Positions 19,751-31,204 of a stretch of 64,000 nt of DNA are shown piece after piece. A program made the translations under genes and the position numbers. How positions within the stretch are numbered: position 1 is the stretch's first letter; each line of letters opens with the position of its first letter. Source of the stretch: Alphaproteobacteria bacterium (GTDB taxonomy: Bacteria > Pseudomonadota > Alphaproteobacteria > Elsterales > Elsteraceae); contig RDXE01000034.1 in NCBI GenBank assembly GCA_004292755.1, forward strand, positions 37,021 to 101,020. Direction: 5' to 3'. Below the pieces are notes generated by a model, which saw only the letters and a program-made list of their open reading frames with translations, searched no databases and was not told the DNA's origin.

Positions 19751-20392
19751 ATGGACACCCAATCGCTCGGCATCCCCTCGCCCCGCCCGCTGCCGCCTGC
19801 TCGGCTGATCGTCGGCATCACCGGCGCCTCTGGAATCCCCTACGGTGTACGCCTGTTACAGGTGCTGCAGCCGCTGCCAGTGGAAACCCATCTGGTCATC
19901 TCTCGCTCCGCCAAGGTGACGATGGCGTGGGAGAGTGAGTGGAAACCCGCTGCCGTGGAGGCACTGGCCGACCGGGTGCATCAGAATGATGACATCGCGG
20001 CCTGCGTCTCCTCCGGTTCCTATCGCACGCTGGGGATGGTGGTGGCACCGTGCTCGATGAAAACCCTGGCTGAAATCGCAACTGGGGTTACCTCCACCCT
20101 AATCGCCCGCGCAGCTGACGTGGTGTTGAAGGAACGGCGGCGGCTGGTGCTGGTGACGCGCGAGGCACCATTGCATCTGGGCCACCTGCGCAACATGGTT
20201 GCCGCGACTGAGATGGGGGCCGTGATCTTCCCTCCCGTGCCAGCGTTCTACGCCAAGCCACAGAGTCTGGAAGATATGGTCGACCACACCGTCGGTCGTG
20301 TGCTCGACCTGTTCGATCTGGAGGTTGGCCTCGCCGCCCGCTGGCGGGAGGACCCCGCGGTCAGCGCGCCAGACCAGAAGAGCGCCCCTTGA
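19751..20392 (+). CDS. ubiX: Flavin prenyltransferase UbiX
   Basis: Makes prenylated FMN, the cofactor of UbiD-type decarboxylases in ubiquinone synthesis. ATG at 19751 starts a short proline-rich lead before the FMN motif [14 protein letters not shown]. The family blocks [21 protein letters not shown] and [13 protein letters not shown] are present, as is the ending [18 protein letters not shown]. 213 residues, slightly longer than average because of the lead. The promoter of rplU overlaps its stop codon. No ubiD is nearby. Confidence 0.95.
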   Translation: MDTQSLGIPSPRPLPPARLIVGITGASGIPYGVRLLQVLQPLPVETHLVISRSAKVTMAWESEWKPAAVEALADRVHQNDDIAACVSSGSYRTLGMVVAPCSMKTLAEIATGVTSTLIARAADVVLKERRRLVLVTREAPLHLGHLRNMVAATEMGAVIFPPVPAFYAKPQSLEDMVDHTVGRVLDLFDLEVGLAARWREDPAVSAPDQKSAP

Positions 20393-20416
20393 CGCCCGGT
20401 TCGCCATCGGTATAGT
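20389..20416 (+). promoter_or_regulatory. Sigma-70 promoter of rplU-rpmA
   Basis: TTGACG (20389-20394) and TATAGT (20411-20416) are 16 nt apart, close to consensus. The -35 element overlaps the ubiX stop codon, leaving a leader of about 55 nt before rplU. Confidence 0.7.
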
Positions 20417-20477
20417 CGCGGCCTCCCGGGTGAGGAGCCCCTCCCATCCGCATCGCTTTTGTTTTCGGGTCCGTGTC

Positions 20478-20786
20478 ATGTACGCAGTGGTCAAGACCGG
20501 TGGCAAGCAGTACCGGGTGGCGCAAGACGACGTCATCACCGTCGAAAAGCTGGTCGGCGACGCCGGCACAGAAGTGCAACTCTCCGAGGTGCTGATGGTC
20601 TCCAACGACCAGGGCGTCATGCTGGGTGATGCGCTGAAGGCAACCTCCGTGACGGCGGAGATCGTGCGTCAGGCTCGCGGCCCGAAGATCATCATCTTCA
20701 AGAAGCGCCGTCGGCAGAACTCACGCCGCAAGAACGGTCATCGCCAGGATCTCACCATCCTGAAGATCACCGGCATCAGCGCCTAA
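20478..20786 (+). CDS. rplU: 50S ribosomal protein L21
   Basis: 102 residues. Starts [14 protein letters not shown] and carries the basic segment [20 protein letters not shown] that contacts 23S rRNA. Directly followed by rpmA, the standard pairing. Confidence 0.98.
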   Translation: MYAVVKTGGKQYRVAQDDVITVEKLVGDAGTEVQLSEVLMVSNDQGVMLGDALKATSVTAEIVRQARGPKIIIFKKRRRQNSRRKNGHRQDLTILKITGISA

Positions 20787-20807
20787 TCGAGGGATAGGAG
20801 CACTCCC

Positions 20808-21101
20808 ATGGCACATAAAAAGGCAGGCGGCTCGTCCCGCAACGGTCGCGATAGCGCCGGTCGTCGTCTGGGCGTGAAGCGCTTTGGCGGTGAAGTTGTG
20901 CGCGCTGGCAACATCCTGGTCCGCCAACGCGGTACCAAGATGGATCCGGGCAAGAATGTCGGCATGGGCCGGGATCACACCCTGTTCGCCCTGATCGACG
21001 GCGAGGTCTCCTTCCACAAGACCCGCGACGTCGTGCGCGTCGATGTGCTGCCATTGGCCGCCAATGATGACCGACCGGCCCAGGCGGCTGCTGCCGAGTA
21101 A
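20808..21101 (+). CDS. rpmA: 50S ribosomal protein L27
   Basis: 97 residues, beginning [16 protein letters not shown] and containing [14 protein letters not shown] core sequence ([12 protein letters not shown]) near the peptidyl-transferase centre. There is no N-terminal extension of the kind cleaved in Firmicutes. AGGAG precedes the ATG. A perfect 10-bp inverted repeat follows the stop by 3 nt. Confidence 0.98.
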   Translation: MAHKKAGGSSRNGRDSAGRRLGVKRFGGEVVRAGNILVRQRGTKMDPGKNVGMGRDHTLFALIDGEVSFHKTRDVVRVDVLPLAANDDRPAQAAAAE

Positions 21102-21104
21102 CTG

Positions 21105-21126
21105 ACTGGTCCAGCTCTGGACCAGT
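21105..21126 (+). other. Inverted repeat just after rpmA
   Basis: ACTGGTCCAG-CT-CTGGACCAGT, a perfect 10-bp repeat without a T-run. It probably protects or ends the rplU-rpmA message, or forms part of a structured spacer with the next two hairpins. Confidence 0.5.
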
Positions 21127-21175
21127 TGGTTAAGGCACCAGCCGCGGGCCTATGCCCCTGGTGCCACACGGCTGA

Positions 21176-23475
<2,300 letters not shown>

Positions 23476-23478
23476 TCC

Positions 23479-24759
23479 ATGCCCGACGCGCTCTCCCCCA
23501 CCGGCAGCGGCGATCTTGCCACCCTGATGACCGACATCGGGCGCCGGGCGCGCGCGGCATCAGCCATGCTGGCTACCGCCGGGGCTAATCAGCGCCGGTC
23601 CGCCCTGGTGGCAGCCGCACGGCATCTGCGCGCGCAGGCCGACACCATCCTGGCCGCCAATGCCGAGGACCTCGCCCGCGCCAGTGACCTTGCGAGCAAT
23701 CTGCGCGACCGGCTGGCGCTCTCGCCCCAGCGGGTGGAGGCAATGGCCCAGGGTCTGGATGACATTGCGGCCCAGCCCGACCCGGTTGGCGAGGTGATGG
23801 AGCAGTGGACCCGGCCCAACGGCCTGCACTTCAGCAAGGTGCGCGTACCGCTGGGCGTGATCGGCGTGATCTACGAAAGCCGCCCGAATGTCACAGCCGA
23901 TGCCGGTGCGCTGTGCATCAAGTCTGGCAATGCCGCGATTTTGCGTGGTGGCTCGGAAAGTGCTGCCAGCTCTGCGGCCATCCTCGCCTGCCTGAGGCAG
24001 GGTCTGGCGGATGTCGGCTTGCCCGAGGATGCAGTACAGGGCCTGCCGACGACCGACCGGGCAGCCGTCGGCCATCTGTTGCGCATGGCGGAGTATGTCG
24101 ACGTCATCGTCCCGCGCGGGGGCAAAGGGCTGATCGCACGCGTCCAGGAGGACAGCCGGGTGCCGGTGCTGGCTCACCTGGACGGCAACTGCCACGTCTA
24201 TGTCCACCAGGACGCTGACTTGGAGATGGCTGCAGCCGTGTTACTGAACGCCAAGCTGCGCCGCACCTCCGTCTGCGGGGCAACGGAATCGCTGCTGATC
24301 GATGGGGCAATTGCCGCGCGGGCCCTGCCCCGTCTGGTCCCGATGCTGTTGGAAGCTGGCTGTGCCGTGCGCGGCGATGGCGCCGTCCAGGCAGTCGATC
24401 CCCGCGTCACCGCGGCAACCGATGCCGATTGGGGCACGGAGTATCTGGACGCTGTGCTGTCGGCCGCGGTGGTGCCAAACCTCTCCGCCGCCATTGCCTG
24501 GATCAATCGCCACGGCAGCCATCACACCGACGCCATCATCACCCAATCCCAGGCGGCGGCCGATCAGTTCCTCGCCGAGGTGGACAGCGCGATTGTGCTG
24601 GTCAATGCCTCGACCCAATTCGCCGATGGGGGGGAGTTCGGCTTTGGTGCAGAGATTGGCATCTCGACCGGGCGGCTGCATGCCCGTGGCCCAGTGGGCG
24701 CGCGGGAGTTGACCAGCTTCAAGTATCAGGTGCGTGGCACCGGTCAGGTTCGCCCCTGA
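23479..24759 (+). CDS. proA: Gamma-glutamyl phosphate reductase
   Basis: NADPH-dependent second step of proline synthesis. Aldehyde-dehydrogenase fold with [23 protein letters not shown] and the catalytic cysteine in [12 protein letters not shown]-terminal [20 protein letters not shown] is diagnostic. 426 residues. It works directly on the ProB product. Confidence 0.98.
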   Translation: MPDALSPTGSGDLATLMTDIGRRARAASAMLATAGANQRRSALVAAARHLRAQADTILAANAEDLARASDLASNLRDRLALSPQRVEAMAQGLDDIAAQPDPVGEVMEQWTRPNGLHFSKVRVPLGVIGVIYESRPNVTADAGALCIKSGNAAILRGGSESAASSAAILACLRQGLADVGLPEDAVQGLPTTDRAAVGHLLRMAEYVDVIVPRGGKGLIARVQEDSRVPVLAHLDGNCHVYVHQDADLEMAAAVLLNAKLRRTSVCGATESLLIDGAIAARALPRLVPMLLEAGCAVRGDGAVQAVDPRVTAATDADWGTEYLDAVLSAAVVPNLSAAIAWINRHGSHHTDAIITQSQAAADQFLAEVDSAIVLVNASTQFADGGEFGFGAEIGISTGRLHARGPVGARELTSFKYQVRGTGQVRP

Positions 24760-24818
24760 TCAGCCATCTCCTCAGCCGGTCTCCTGCCAGCCGCTTTCCC
24801 CTGGCGGCGTTGCGGCGT

Positions 24819-25406
24819 GTGCGCCTGACCATCGGCCTGCTTGGCGGTTCGTTCAATCCGGCCCACAGCGGCCATCGAGAGGTGTCGCTGTCGGCCCTGC
24901 GGCGCTTGAAGCTCGATCAAGTGTGGTGGCTGGTCAGCCCACAGAACCCGTTGAAGCCGACGGCGGGCATGGCACCGTTGGATGCCCGTCTGCGTCAGGC
25001 GCGGATCGTCGCTCAAGATCGCCGCATCTGGGTCAGCGATATCGAACGGCCCTTGGGCACCCGCTACACGGCAGACACGCTGCGGCGCTTGGTGCAACTC
25101 TGCCCTGGCGTCCGCTTCGTCTGGTTGATGGGCGCCGATAATCTGGCGGGCATCCATCGCTGGCGCGCGTGGCGACACATCTTCGAGACCCTGCCGATTG
25201 CCGTTCTGGCTCGTCCCGCCTATGCTCACGCCGCGCTGGCGGGACGGGCAGCCCGGGTGTTTCGTGCCGCGCGCGTGCCGGAGGCACAGGCTCGCTCGCT
25301 CGCGCGCAGATGCCCGCCGGCCTGGACATTCCTTCACACCCGGCTCGACCCGACCTCGGCGACCGATTTGCGCCGCCGCGGTCAGGGAGTACCCCATCAG
25401 GAGTAA
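24819..25406 (+). CDS. nadD: Nicotinate-nucleotide adenylyltransferase
   Basis: Forms deamido-NAD from nicotinate mononucleotide and ATP. Family motif GLLGGSFNPAHSGH holds the HxGH nucleotidyl-transfer signature; TRYTADTLRRL and WLMGADNL follow. No ATG lies between the proA stop and the first motif. GTG at 24819 gives MRLTIGLLGG, matching homologue starts; TTG at 24810 is the alternative. About 195 residues. It starts 59 nt after proA. Confidence 0.95.
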   Translation: MRLTIGLLGGSFNPAHSGHREVSLSALRRLKLDQVWWLVSPQNPLKPTAGMAPLDARLRQARIVAQDRRIWVSDIERPLGTRYTADTLRRLVQLCPGVRFVWLMGADNLAGIHRWRAWRHIFETLPIAVLARPAYAHAALAGRAARVFRAARVPEAQARSLARRCPPAWTFLHTRLDPTSATDLRRRGQGVPHQE

Positions 25407-25462
25407 CCACCATCCCTTCTCGCCGCCCCTCCTCCCGTCCGATTGCGCAACGCCCGGTTCGG

Positions 25463-25918
25463 GTGCAGATCACACCTCCGACAGCGGCCCCACCCGGTCC
25501 GACTACGGAGCAGATTACCGCGTGGCTGGAGCTTGCGCGCACGTCGCTGGATGACGACAAGGCGGAGGCGATCACCGTCATCGACCTTGCCGGTCGCTCC
25601 ACGATTGCCGATTACATGGTGGTCGCCTCCGGCCGCTCCACCCGTCAGGTGGCTGCAATGGCAGAGCATCTGCGCCAGAAGCTGTTGGCCGCGGGCTGTG
25701 CCGAGGTGCGGGTGGAAGGGTTGACACGAGCCGACTGGGTGTTGATCGACACCGGCGATCTGGTGATCCACTTGTTCCGTCCCGAAGTGCGCGCCTTCTA
25801 CAACATCGAGAAGCTTTGGGGCTTGGACCTGCCCGTGGAACTGCGCGCGGTTGAGCCCGCCCCACCAACAGACGACGAGCCGGACGACTTTTCCGACTTC
25901 GACGACGCGGAGGATTGA
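25463..25918 (+). CDS. rsfS: Ribosomal silencing factor RsfS
   Basis: Binds L14 and blocks subunit joining in starving cells. Family core SLDDDKAEAITVIDL, GRSTRQVAAMAEHL and a C-terminal HLFRPEVRAFYNIEKLWG, then an acidic tail. The start is unclear: GTG 25463 is the first canonical start in frame but has no ribosome site. AGGAG at 25399-25403, overlapping the nadD stop, sits 8 nt before an in-frame ATC at 25412, which would add 17 basic residues. The gene ends against rlmH. Confidence 0.9.
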   Translation: MQITPPTAAPPGPTTEQITAWLELARTSLDDDKAEAITVIDLAGRSTIADYMVVASGRSTRQVAAMAEHLRQKLLAAGCAEVRVEGLTRADWVLIDTGDLVIHLFRPEVRAFYNIEKLWGLDLPVELRAVEPAPPTDDEPDDFSDFDDAED

Positions 25919-25919
25919 T

Positions 25920-26372
25920 CTGCGCCTGTTGCTGCTGGCCTGCGGGCGCCTCCGCGACCCGGCCCTGATCAGCCTGTGGCGGGACTATGCCGGTCGCCTG
26001 CCGGGCGGCATCGACGTGGTGGAGATTGATGTGCGCGGACGCTCCGCACCCGACACACGGCGGGAGGAAAGTCGGCGCATCCTTGATGCCGTGCCCGGAG
26101 GCGCGCGTCTGGTGGCCCTCGATCGCACGGGGCGCACGCTCGACAGCCCTGGATTCGCACAAACCCTTACCCGCTGGCGGGATGATGGCTGCGCTGTCGC
26201 TGCCTTCGCCATCGGCGGCGCCGATGGGCATGAGGCAGAGGTGCTGGCGCGCGCCGATCTGGCCTTGAGCTTTGGTCCGATGACCTTCCCTCACCTGCTG
26301 GCGCGCGTCATGCTGGCGGAACAGCTGTGGCGTGCCCACGCCATTCGCACGGGTCACCCCTACCACCACTAG
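25920..26372 (+). CDS. rlmH: 23S rRNA (pseudouridine-1915-N3)-methyltransferase RlmH
   Basis: SPOUT-family enzyme that methylates pseudouridine 1915 in helix 69. Characteristic AFAIGGADGH knot segment, SFGPMTFPHLLARVMLAEQLWRA and terminal HPYHH. Homologues begin MRL...; here that is CTG CGC CTG at 25920, preceded by GGAGG at 6 nt (25909-25913). No ATG, GTG or TTG fits as well, so CTG is the likely start. 150 residues. Overlaps the end of rsfS context with no spacer. Confidence 0.93.
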   Translation: MRLLLLACGRLRDPALISLWRDYAGRLPGGIDVVEIDVRGRSAPDTRREESRRILDAVPGGARLVALDRTGRTLDSPGFAQTLTRWRDDGCAVAAFAIGGADGHEAEVLARADLALSFGPMTFPHLLARVMLAEQLWRAHAIRTGHPYHH

Positions 26373-26408
26373 ATCGGTTTTTTTCGCGATGGCTCATCGA
26401 AACCGATC
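26372..26408 (+). other. Inverted repeat between rlmH and cobB
   Basis: GATCGGTTT (26372-26380) pairs with AAACCGATC (26400-26408), with an inner CGATG/CATCG pair. It overlaps the rlmH stop and ends just before the GGGAGG ribosome site of cobB, so it may affect read-through or translation of cobB. Confidence 0.45.
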
Positions 26409-26423
26409 CAGGGAGGTCACGCG

Positions 26424-27740
26424 ATGACAGTTCCCTCGCTGATCCTCTCGGCTCCCGGCTCCGGAAGCGGCAAGACCATCGCCGCGACTGGAATATTGCG
26501 CGCCTTCGCGCGGCGCGGTGTGCGCGTCGGCGCGGCCAAGTCTGGACCAGACTATATCGATGGCGGCTTCCTCGCGGCTGCGGCTGGGGTTGGACGCAGC
26601 AACCTGGACGTCTGGTCCATGCGCTCTGGCACACTCGCGACCGAGGTGAGCCGCCACCACGGGTTTGACCTACTGCTGATCGAAGGGGCGGTTGGCCTGT
26701 TCGATGGCATTGGCTTTGAAGGGCGCGGCTCAACGGCCGATCTCGCCGCAGCCCTTGGCGCTCCCGTGGTTTTGGTGCTGGACGCCCGCGGCGCCGCCAC
26801 GTCCCTGGCAGCGACCTTGCTGGGCTTTCGCCAGTTCCGGCGCGATGTCACGGTCAGCGGCGTGATCGCCAGTCGTGTCGGTGGCCCGGCCCATGCGGAC
26901 ACCATTGCGCGCGCCTGCATGGCCGCCTGTCCCGACGTTGCATTCTTAGGCTGCCTGCCGCGCGATGATGGCTTGGTGCTGCCATCCCGGCATTTGGGCC
27001 TGGTGCAAGCGACCGAGCAGCCTGACCTCGAGGGGTTGATGGAGCGCGCGGCTGACTTGAGCGACCAGCACCTGGATCTCGACCATTTGTTGCGCCTTGC
27101 CCGCCCAGCCGTGGTGGGCCCGCTGGCGGAGCGCCCGCCTCTGCCACCGCTGGGGCAGCGCATTGCCGTCGCCTTCGATGATGCGTTCGGCTTTGCCTAT
27201 GGGCACGTGTTGGCCGGGTGGCAGGATGCCGGGGCGGAATTGCTACCCTTCTCCCCACTTGCCGGGGAGGGGCCGGACCTTGCAGCCGACGCCGTATTTC
27301 TGCCCGGCGGCTACCCGGAACTCTACGCAGCCCACATCGCAGGCGCTGAGGCTTTTCTGGTTGGGCTTGGTGCTGCGGCGCGTCTCGGACGGCCGATCTA
27401 TGGCGAGTGTGGTGGCTTCATGGTGTTAGGGCGGGCGCTGATTGATGATCGCGGCTATGCACACCCCATGGCAAATCTGCTGCCGATCGTGACCAGCTTT
27501 CAGCATCGCCAACGCCATCTTGGTTACCGCCGTGCCCAACTTTTGACTGATGGACCATTGGGACGCCGCGGATTGGTCTATGCCGGGCACGAGTTCCATT
27601 ACTCAACTCTGGTTGAGGCGGGAGAGGCACCGGGACTGTTCCAGGTGAGTGATGGTCAAGCTCGATCACTTGGTGTAGCTGGTGCGATGGTGGGTAGCGT
27701 GTTTGGTAGCTATCTGCATCTGCTGGATCAGCAGGATTGA
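26424..27740 (+). CDS. cobB: Cobyrinate / hydrogenobyrinate a,c-diamide synthase
   Basis: Amidates the a and c side chains in cobalamin synthesis using glutamine and ATP. N-terminal nucleotide motif APGSGSGKT (residues 10-18), SGPDYIDGGF and LIEGAVGLFDG. The C-terminal glutamine amidotransferase has the nucleophile C329 in YGECGGFM and a histidine in GSYLHL. 438 residues. GGGAGG precedes ATG. No other cobalamin gene is in the window. CobB and CbiA differ mainly in substrate and oxygen-dependence of the pathway, which cannot be settled here. Confidence 0.92.
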   Translation: MTVPSLILSAPGSGSGKTIAATGILRAFARRGVRVGAAKSGPDYIDGGFLAAAAGVGRSNLDVWSMRSGTLATEVSRHHGFDLLLIEGAVGLFDGIGFEGRGSTADLAAALGAPVVLVLDARGAATSLAATLLGFRQFRRDVTVSGVIASRVGGPAHADTIARACMAACPDVAFLGCLPRDDGLVLPSRHLGLVQATEQPDLEGLMERAADLSDQHLDLDHLLRLARPAVVGPLAERPPLPPLGQRIAVAFDDAFGFAYGHVLAGWQDAGAELLPFSPLAGEGPDLAADAVFLPGGYPELYAAHIAGAEAFLVGLGAAARLGRPIYGECGGFMVLGRALIDDRGYAHPMANLLPIVTSFQHRQRHLGYRRAQLLTDGPLGRRGLVYAGHEFHYSTLVEAGEAPGLFQVSDGQARSLGVAGAMVGSVFGSYLHLLDQQD

Positions 27741-27838
27741 GCAGCGAGCGATTGGGTAACTCCGATTTTTTGCGTGCGTCTTGACGCCTAAGGCGACAAG
27801 CTGAACACACATTGTGCGGAGCGGGCGCAGGAGTGGTC

Positions 27839-28603
27839 ATGGCAGGGGCAAGGTTGGAGCTTGGCGCAGGGTGGCGCGTCTCGCTACAGGGGCAAATACG
27901 GGCGTTCGCTTTGGTCGGCTTGGTTGCCACTGCTGGCGTGCCAGTCAGCGCTGGCCTGCCATGGCAGCAGGCTGCTGCCCAACAGATGCCAACGGTGCCA
28001 CGCGCCCGTGACGTGGTGGGCATCGCCCTCGGTATGACGCGGGAAGAGGCCCGGACCGCGGTGTTCCGCCATGATCCCAGTCTGATCGTGAGCGACGTCC
28101 TGGATTCTCAGCAGCAATTCGCCGCTCTACTGGCGCGGGTACCAGATACCAGCGGACCAGACGTGCCACGGGACACCATCCTGATTCGATTTGCCGCCGC
28201 CCGCGGCAATGCCACCCCCCAGGTGGTGGGTGTTGCGCGAACGGTCTCCTTCGTCAGCTCCATCGGTGTCTCCTTCGCGGGCACCTATGAGTCGATCGAG
28301 CGCAAATACGGCCCACGCAGCAATCCGGTCCCGCTCGACCAGCTGCGCCGCGCCGGGGAAGCAGATTTGGTTTGGGTCGCCCAAACCAACGGTCGGCTAG
28401 AGCGCGACGCCGCGCGCGTTGAGCGCTGCCGCCAGGATGGCCCCCTGATTGCCCAGGACCCGCCCCGCGTCGCCCCTCTGCCGGACCTGTTTGACCGCAG
28501 TTGTGGGGCTGGCTTGCATATTCGCATGACCTCCCACCCCGGCTCGGTCAATGTGGTCGCGACGTTGAGCCAGCGGTTGTGGGACCCTCTGGGCCTGCCG
28601 TGA
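27839..28603 (+). CDS. Exported protein of unknown function
   Basis: 254 residues. ATG at 27839 follows AGGAG at 5 nt. The N-terminus has a basic stretch, a hydrophobic segment (FALVGLVATAGVPVSAG) and AAAQQ, consistent with a signal peptide. The mature part starts with GIALGMTREEARTAVFRHDP, a pattern seen in several exported proteins, and has two cysteines late (VERCRQ, RSCGAG) that could form a disulfide. No domain is assigned with confidence. TTGACG at 27780 could be part of its promoter. Confidence 0.65.
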   Translation: MAGARLELGAGWRVSLQGQIRAFALVGLVATAGVPVSAGLPWQQAAAQQMPTVPRARDVVGIALGMTREEARTAVFRHDPSLIVSDVLDSQQQFAALLARVPDTSGPDVPRDTILIRFAAARGNATPQVVGVARTVSFVSSIGVSFAGTYESIERKYGPRSNPVPLDQLRRAGEADLVWVAQTNGRLERDAARVERCRQDGPLIAQDPPRVAPLPDLFDRSCGAGLHIRMTSHPGSVNVVATLSQRLWDPLGLP

Positions 28604-28634
28604 CCACAGCCATGCTGGTCAGGGGGTGTCGCCC

Positions 28635-29249
28635 ATGTGGCCTGACGCGCCCGATCTAGACACACTCCTGGCCGAATCGCGCCACCCGCGTATTCTCACG
28701 CTGGACTTCCTCAGCCATTGCACTGCTCGAATCGCGCGCTTCTACCACTATTGGAATAGGGCTCGTGACACCCCTGACGGCGGTCAGCGGACGATGCCTC
28801 GGCGCCAGGACATTGACCCGATCGAGATTCCCGACCTTCTGCCCTACTTGGTGCTGACCGAAGTGCTGCCAGAGGCCCCGTGGCTTCGCTATCGTCTGGT
28901 CGGCACTCGACAGGTTGCCATCCGCGGTCATGACCCGACAGGGCTACCCGTGCTTGGCCACCACATCGGCCACCACGATCCGAGACACGCCGATGGGATC
29001 GAGGTCCTGCTGAATTATCGCTTGGTGATTGAGCGCCGCGCGCCGGTGTTCGACCCGGTCCCCATCCGCGGGCCCAAACCGAACACCACTGGTTCCTTCG
29101 CCCACGCGCAAACCGTGGAGCAAGGCACCCTGCTGCTGCCGCTGTCGAGCGACGGCAGCACGGTCGACCTGGTGTTCTGCTGCACCGACATCGCCGATCT
29201 CGATATCCAACCAACTGAAAGGGTTGAGCCTCACGACGGACAACGCTAA
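28635..29249 (+). CDS. PAS_5-family sensory protein
   Basis: 204 residues, soluble. The sequence (HYWNRAR..PRRQDIDPIEIPDLLPYLVLTEVL..WLRYRLVGT) matches the alphaproteobacterial PAS_5 family, single PAS-like domains of unknown ligand. ATG 28635 follows AGGGGG at 8 nt; a GTG at 28626 is less likely. It has no output domain, so it may regulate by protein contact. It lies 31 nt after the exported-protein gene and just before tRNA-Gln. Confidence 0.8.
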   Translation: MWPDAPDLDTLLAESRHPRILTLDFLSHCTARIARFYHYWNRARDTPDGGQRTMPRRQDIDPIEIPDLLPYLVLTEVLPEAPWLRYRLVGTRQVAIRGHDPTGLPVLGHHIGHHDPRHADGIEVLLNYRLVIERRAPVFDPVPIRGPKPNTTGSFAHAQTVEQGTLLLPLSSDGSTVDLVFCCTDIADLDIQPTERVEPHDGQR

Positions 29250-29292
29250 TGTCCGCGGCGGCGGCGAGGGGTACCCCCCTCCGCCACGCGAT

Positions 29293-29367
29293 TGGGGCGT
29301 AGCCAAGCGGTAAGGCAGCGGTTTTTGGTACCGCCATTCCTAGGTTCGAATCCTAGCGCCCCAGCCA
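29293..29367 (+). tRNA. tRNA-Gln (anticodon UUG)
   Basis: Full cloverleaf: acceptor TGGGGCG pairs with CGCCCCA (29357-29363), D arm with AGCCAAGCGGTAAGGC, anticodon stem GCGGT/ACCGC with loop TTTTGGT giving anticodon TTG, and T arm with GGTTCGAATCC. Discriminator G and an encoded CCA end at 29367. Confidence 0.97.
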
Positions 29368-29517
29368 TCGCACACGGCACCGAAACAGTTCGCACTGGGA
29401 CAGCCTACGAGCCTAAAGGCTCGGGCAGGCACCTTGGGTTTCGTCGACTTGGTCGGCGCTAGGGCCGTCGTTCACTTAACCCATTCAAGCGCCGCGCCGC
29501 CCCGAACACTGCCAGCA

Positions 29518-29548
29518 CCCCAGCCACAGCATCGCGCCATGGCTGGGG
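29518..29548 (-). terminator. Hairpin after hss
   Basis: CCCCAGCCA (29518-29526) and TGGCTGGGG (29540-29548) form a 9-bp stem 13 nt after the hss stop. No T-run follows, so it may be a weak or factor-assisted terminator. A second hairpin, CGAGCC-TAAA-GGCTCG, at about 29407-29422 follows tRNA-Gln. Nothing else is seen in the 194-nt spacer. Confidence 0.5.
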
Positions 29549-29561
29549 GCGGCGGGTGTGG

Positions 29562-30977
29562 TTAGACCACGCGGATGTTCTGGAACTGCCAGGGATCGTC
29601 GCGGTCCAGGTCCTCGGGGAACAGGCGCTCGCGGTCGGTCAGCGGGGTCCAATCGGTGTAGACGCCAACCACCGGGCCCAGGTAGGGCAGCATCACTTCC
29701 ATCGCGCGCTCGAAGTTCATCTCCTCGGGCTCCACGACGCCAGCGGTGGGATTCTCGATCGCCCACACGATGCCTGCCAGCACCGCCACGCACACTTGCA
29801 GCGAGGTGGCATTGTTGTACGGCACCAGTTGGCGGGTTTCCTCGATCGACAATTGGCTGCCGAACCAATAGGCGCCCTTGGCGTGGCCGCACAGCAGCAC
29901 GCCCAACTCATCGACGCCCGAAATCACTTCATCGACGATCAGCTGTTGCTCGTCCTGCTGAATCCAGTTCTTGCCAGCGAACTCATGCACCGACAGCACT
30001 GCGTCGTCACAGGGGTGATAGGCATAGTGGACCGTTGGCCGGTACACCACGGCATCACCCTGCTTGACCGTCAGATAGTCGGAGATCGAGATCGACTCGC
30101 CATGGGTGATCAGGAAGCCATGGAACGGGCCTTCCATCGGCGTCCAGGTCCGCACGCGGGTGGAGGCACCATTGCGCATCAAGTAGATGGAGCTACCCCG
30201 GCCAAACTCATGGGTGCGGCCATCGGCGGGCAGCGCCTTTTCATGGCTGCCCCAGCCAAGCTCGGCTGGCTGCATGCCTTCGGAGCAGAACCCGTCGATC
30301 GACCAGGTGTTCACGAACACCCCGCGCGGCTTTGGTTCGGCCGCCACCTGGGTATCGCGTTCGGCGATGTGGATCACCTTCACGCCCAGCGTGTGGGCAA
30401 GAGCGGCCCAACCGTCCCGAGTGGTCGGGATTTCGGTGCTGTGACCGGTGTCCTTGGCGATGTTCAGCAGCGCCTGCTTCACAAAGTGCGAGACCATGCC
30501 CGGATTGGCGCCATGGGTCAGCACGGCAGTGGCCGTCTTGCCGTTCTGGCGCAGCTTCAGGGCCGTCTCGCGCAAGGCATAGTTGGACCGCAAGCTGGGC
30601 GACAGCGAGGTGTCGGTGTAACCACCGGGCCACGGCTCAATGCAGGTGTCCAGGTACAGCACATCGCGCGCCTGGCAGAACTCGATCAAGGCCACCGACG
30701 AGACGTCCACCGACACATTGACCAGGAAGTCACCCGGCTTCAGCAGCGGATCGAGGATGCGCTGATAGTTGTCGATGGTCAGCGGCTCAATCTGGTGAAC
30801 AACGCCCAACTCCTGGGCTTCCTCGATCCCGCGGTCATCGGCGGTGATGATCGAGATGTTGTCCTTCGGCATGTCGATGTGGCGCAGCACCAAGGGCAGC
30901 GTGCCTTGACCAATCGAGCCGAAGCCTAGGAACACCAGACGGCCGGAGAACCGGCAGTGGATGGTATGGTCACTCAT
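29562..30977 (-). CDS. hss: Homospermidine synthase
   Basis: NAD-dependent enzyme forming homospermidine from putrescine, the main polyamine route in many Alphaproteobacteria. N-terminal Rossmann motif FLGFGSIGQG, then LDTCIEPWPGGYTD, LTHGANPGMVSHFVK and a C-terminal domain with NNATSLQV and NPTAGVVEPEEM. 471 residues, full length. Alone on its strand, with its own promoter, divergent from trpBA. Confidence 0.96.
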   Translation of the reverse strand: MSDHTIHCRFSGRLVFLGFGSIGQGTLPLVLRHIDMPKDNISIITADDRGIEEAQELGVVHQIEPLTIDNYQRILDPLLKPGDFLVNVSVDVSSVALIEFCQARDVLYLDTCIEPWPGGYTDTSLSPSLRSNYALRETALKLRQNGKTATAVLTHGANPGMVSHFVKQALLNIAKDTGHSTEIPTTRDGWAALAHTLGVKVIHIAERDTQVAAEPKPRGVFVNTWSIDGFCSEGMQPAELGWGSHEKALPADGRTHEFGRGSSIYLMRNGASTRVRTWTPMEGPFHGFLITHGESISISDYLTVKQGDAVVYRPTVHYAYHPCDDAVLSVHEFAGKNWIQQDEQQLIVDEVISGVDELGVLLCGHAKGAYWFGSQLSIEETRQLVPYNNATSLQVCVAVLAGIVWAIENPTAGVVEPEEMNFERAMEVMLPYLGPVVGVYTDWTPLTDRERLFPEDLDRDDPWQFQNIRVV

Positions 30978-31024
30978 GTCATGCAGTCTCCAGCGAGTCC
31001 GGGCTCCACCCGTCGCGACCGCTG

Positions 31025-31053
31025 CGTATAGCGGGAAGATGGTTACGAATCAA
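31025..31053 (-). promoter_or_regulatory. Sigma-70 promoter of hss
   Basis: On the minus strand TTGATT (31048-31053) and TATACG (31025-31030) are 17 nt apart, about 48 nt before the hss start. A stem, CGCG...ACCC-TTTA-GGGT-CGCG at about 31156-31178, lies on the trpB side of this divergent region. Confidence 0.6.
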
Positions 31054-31204
31054 ACCTCGCTCTTCAGCGCGCTGGTCAAACCCCGCATGACGCGGAAACA
31101 GCCCACCCCGCCATGCGCGACGATACCGCGTACGGCGCCGCTTTCGTCCGCCGCGAAAACCCTTTAGGGTCGCGCTCCCGTTCTTTCCGACCGAGGCAGG
31201 GCTT

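Noticed and set aside
29556..30929. Plus-strand frame of 457 codons opposite hss
   Set aside because: Antisense shadow of a well-conserved enzyme; composition is His/Gln/Arg-rich and no family pattern is visible.
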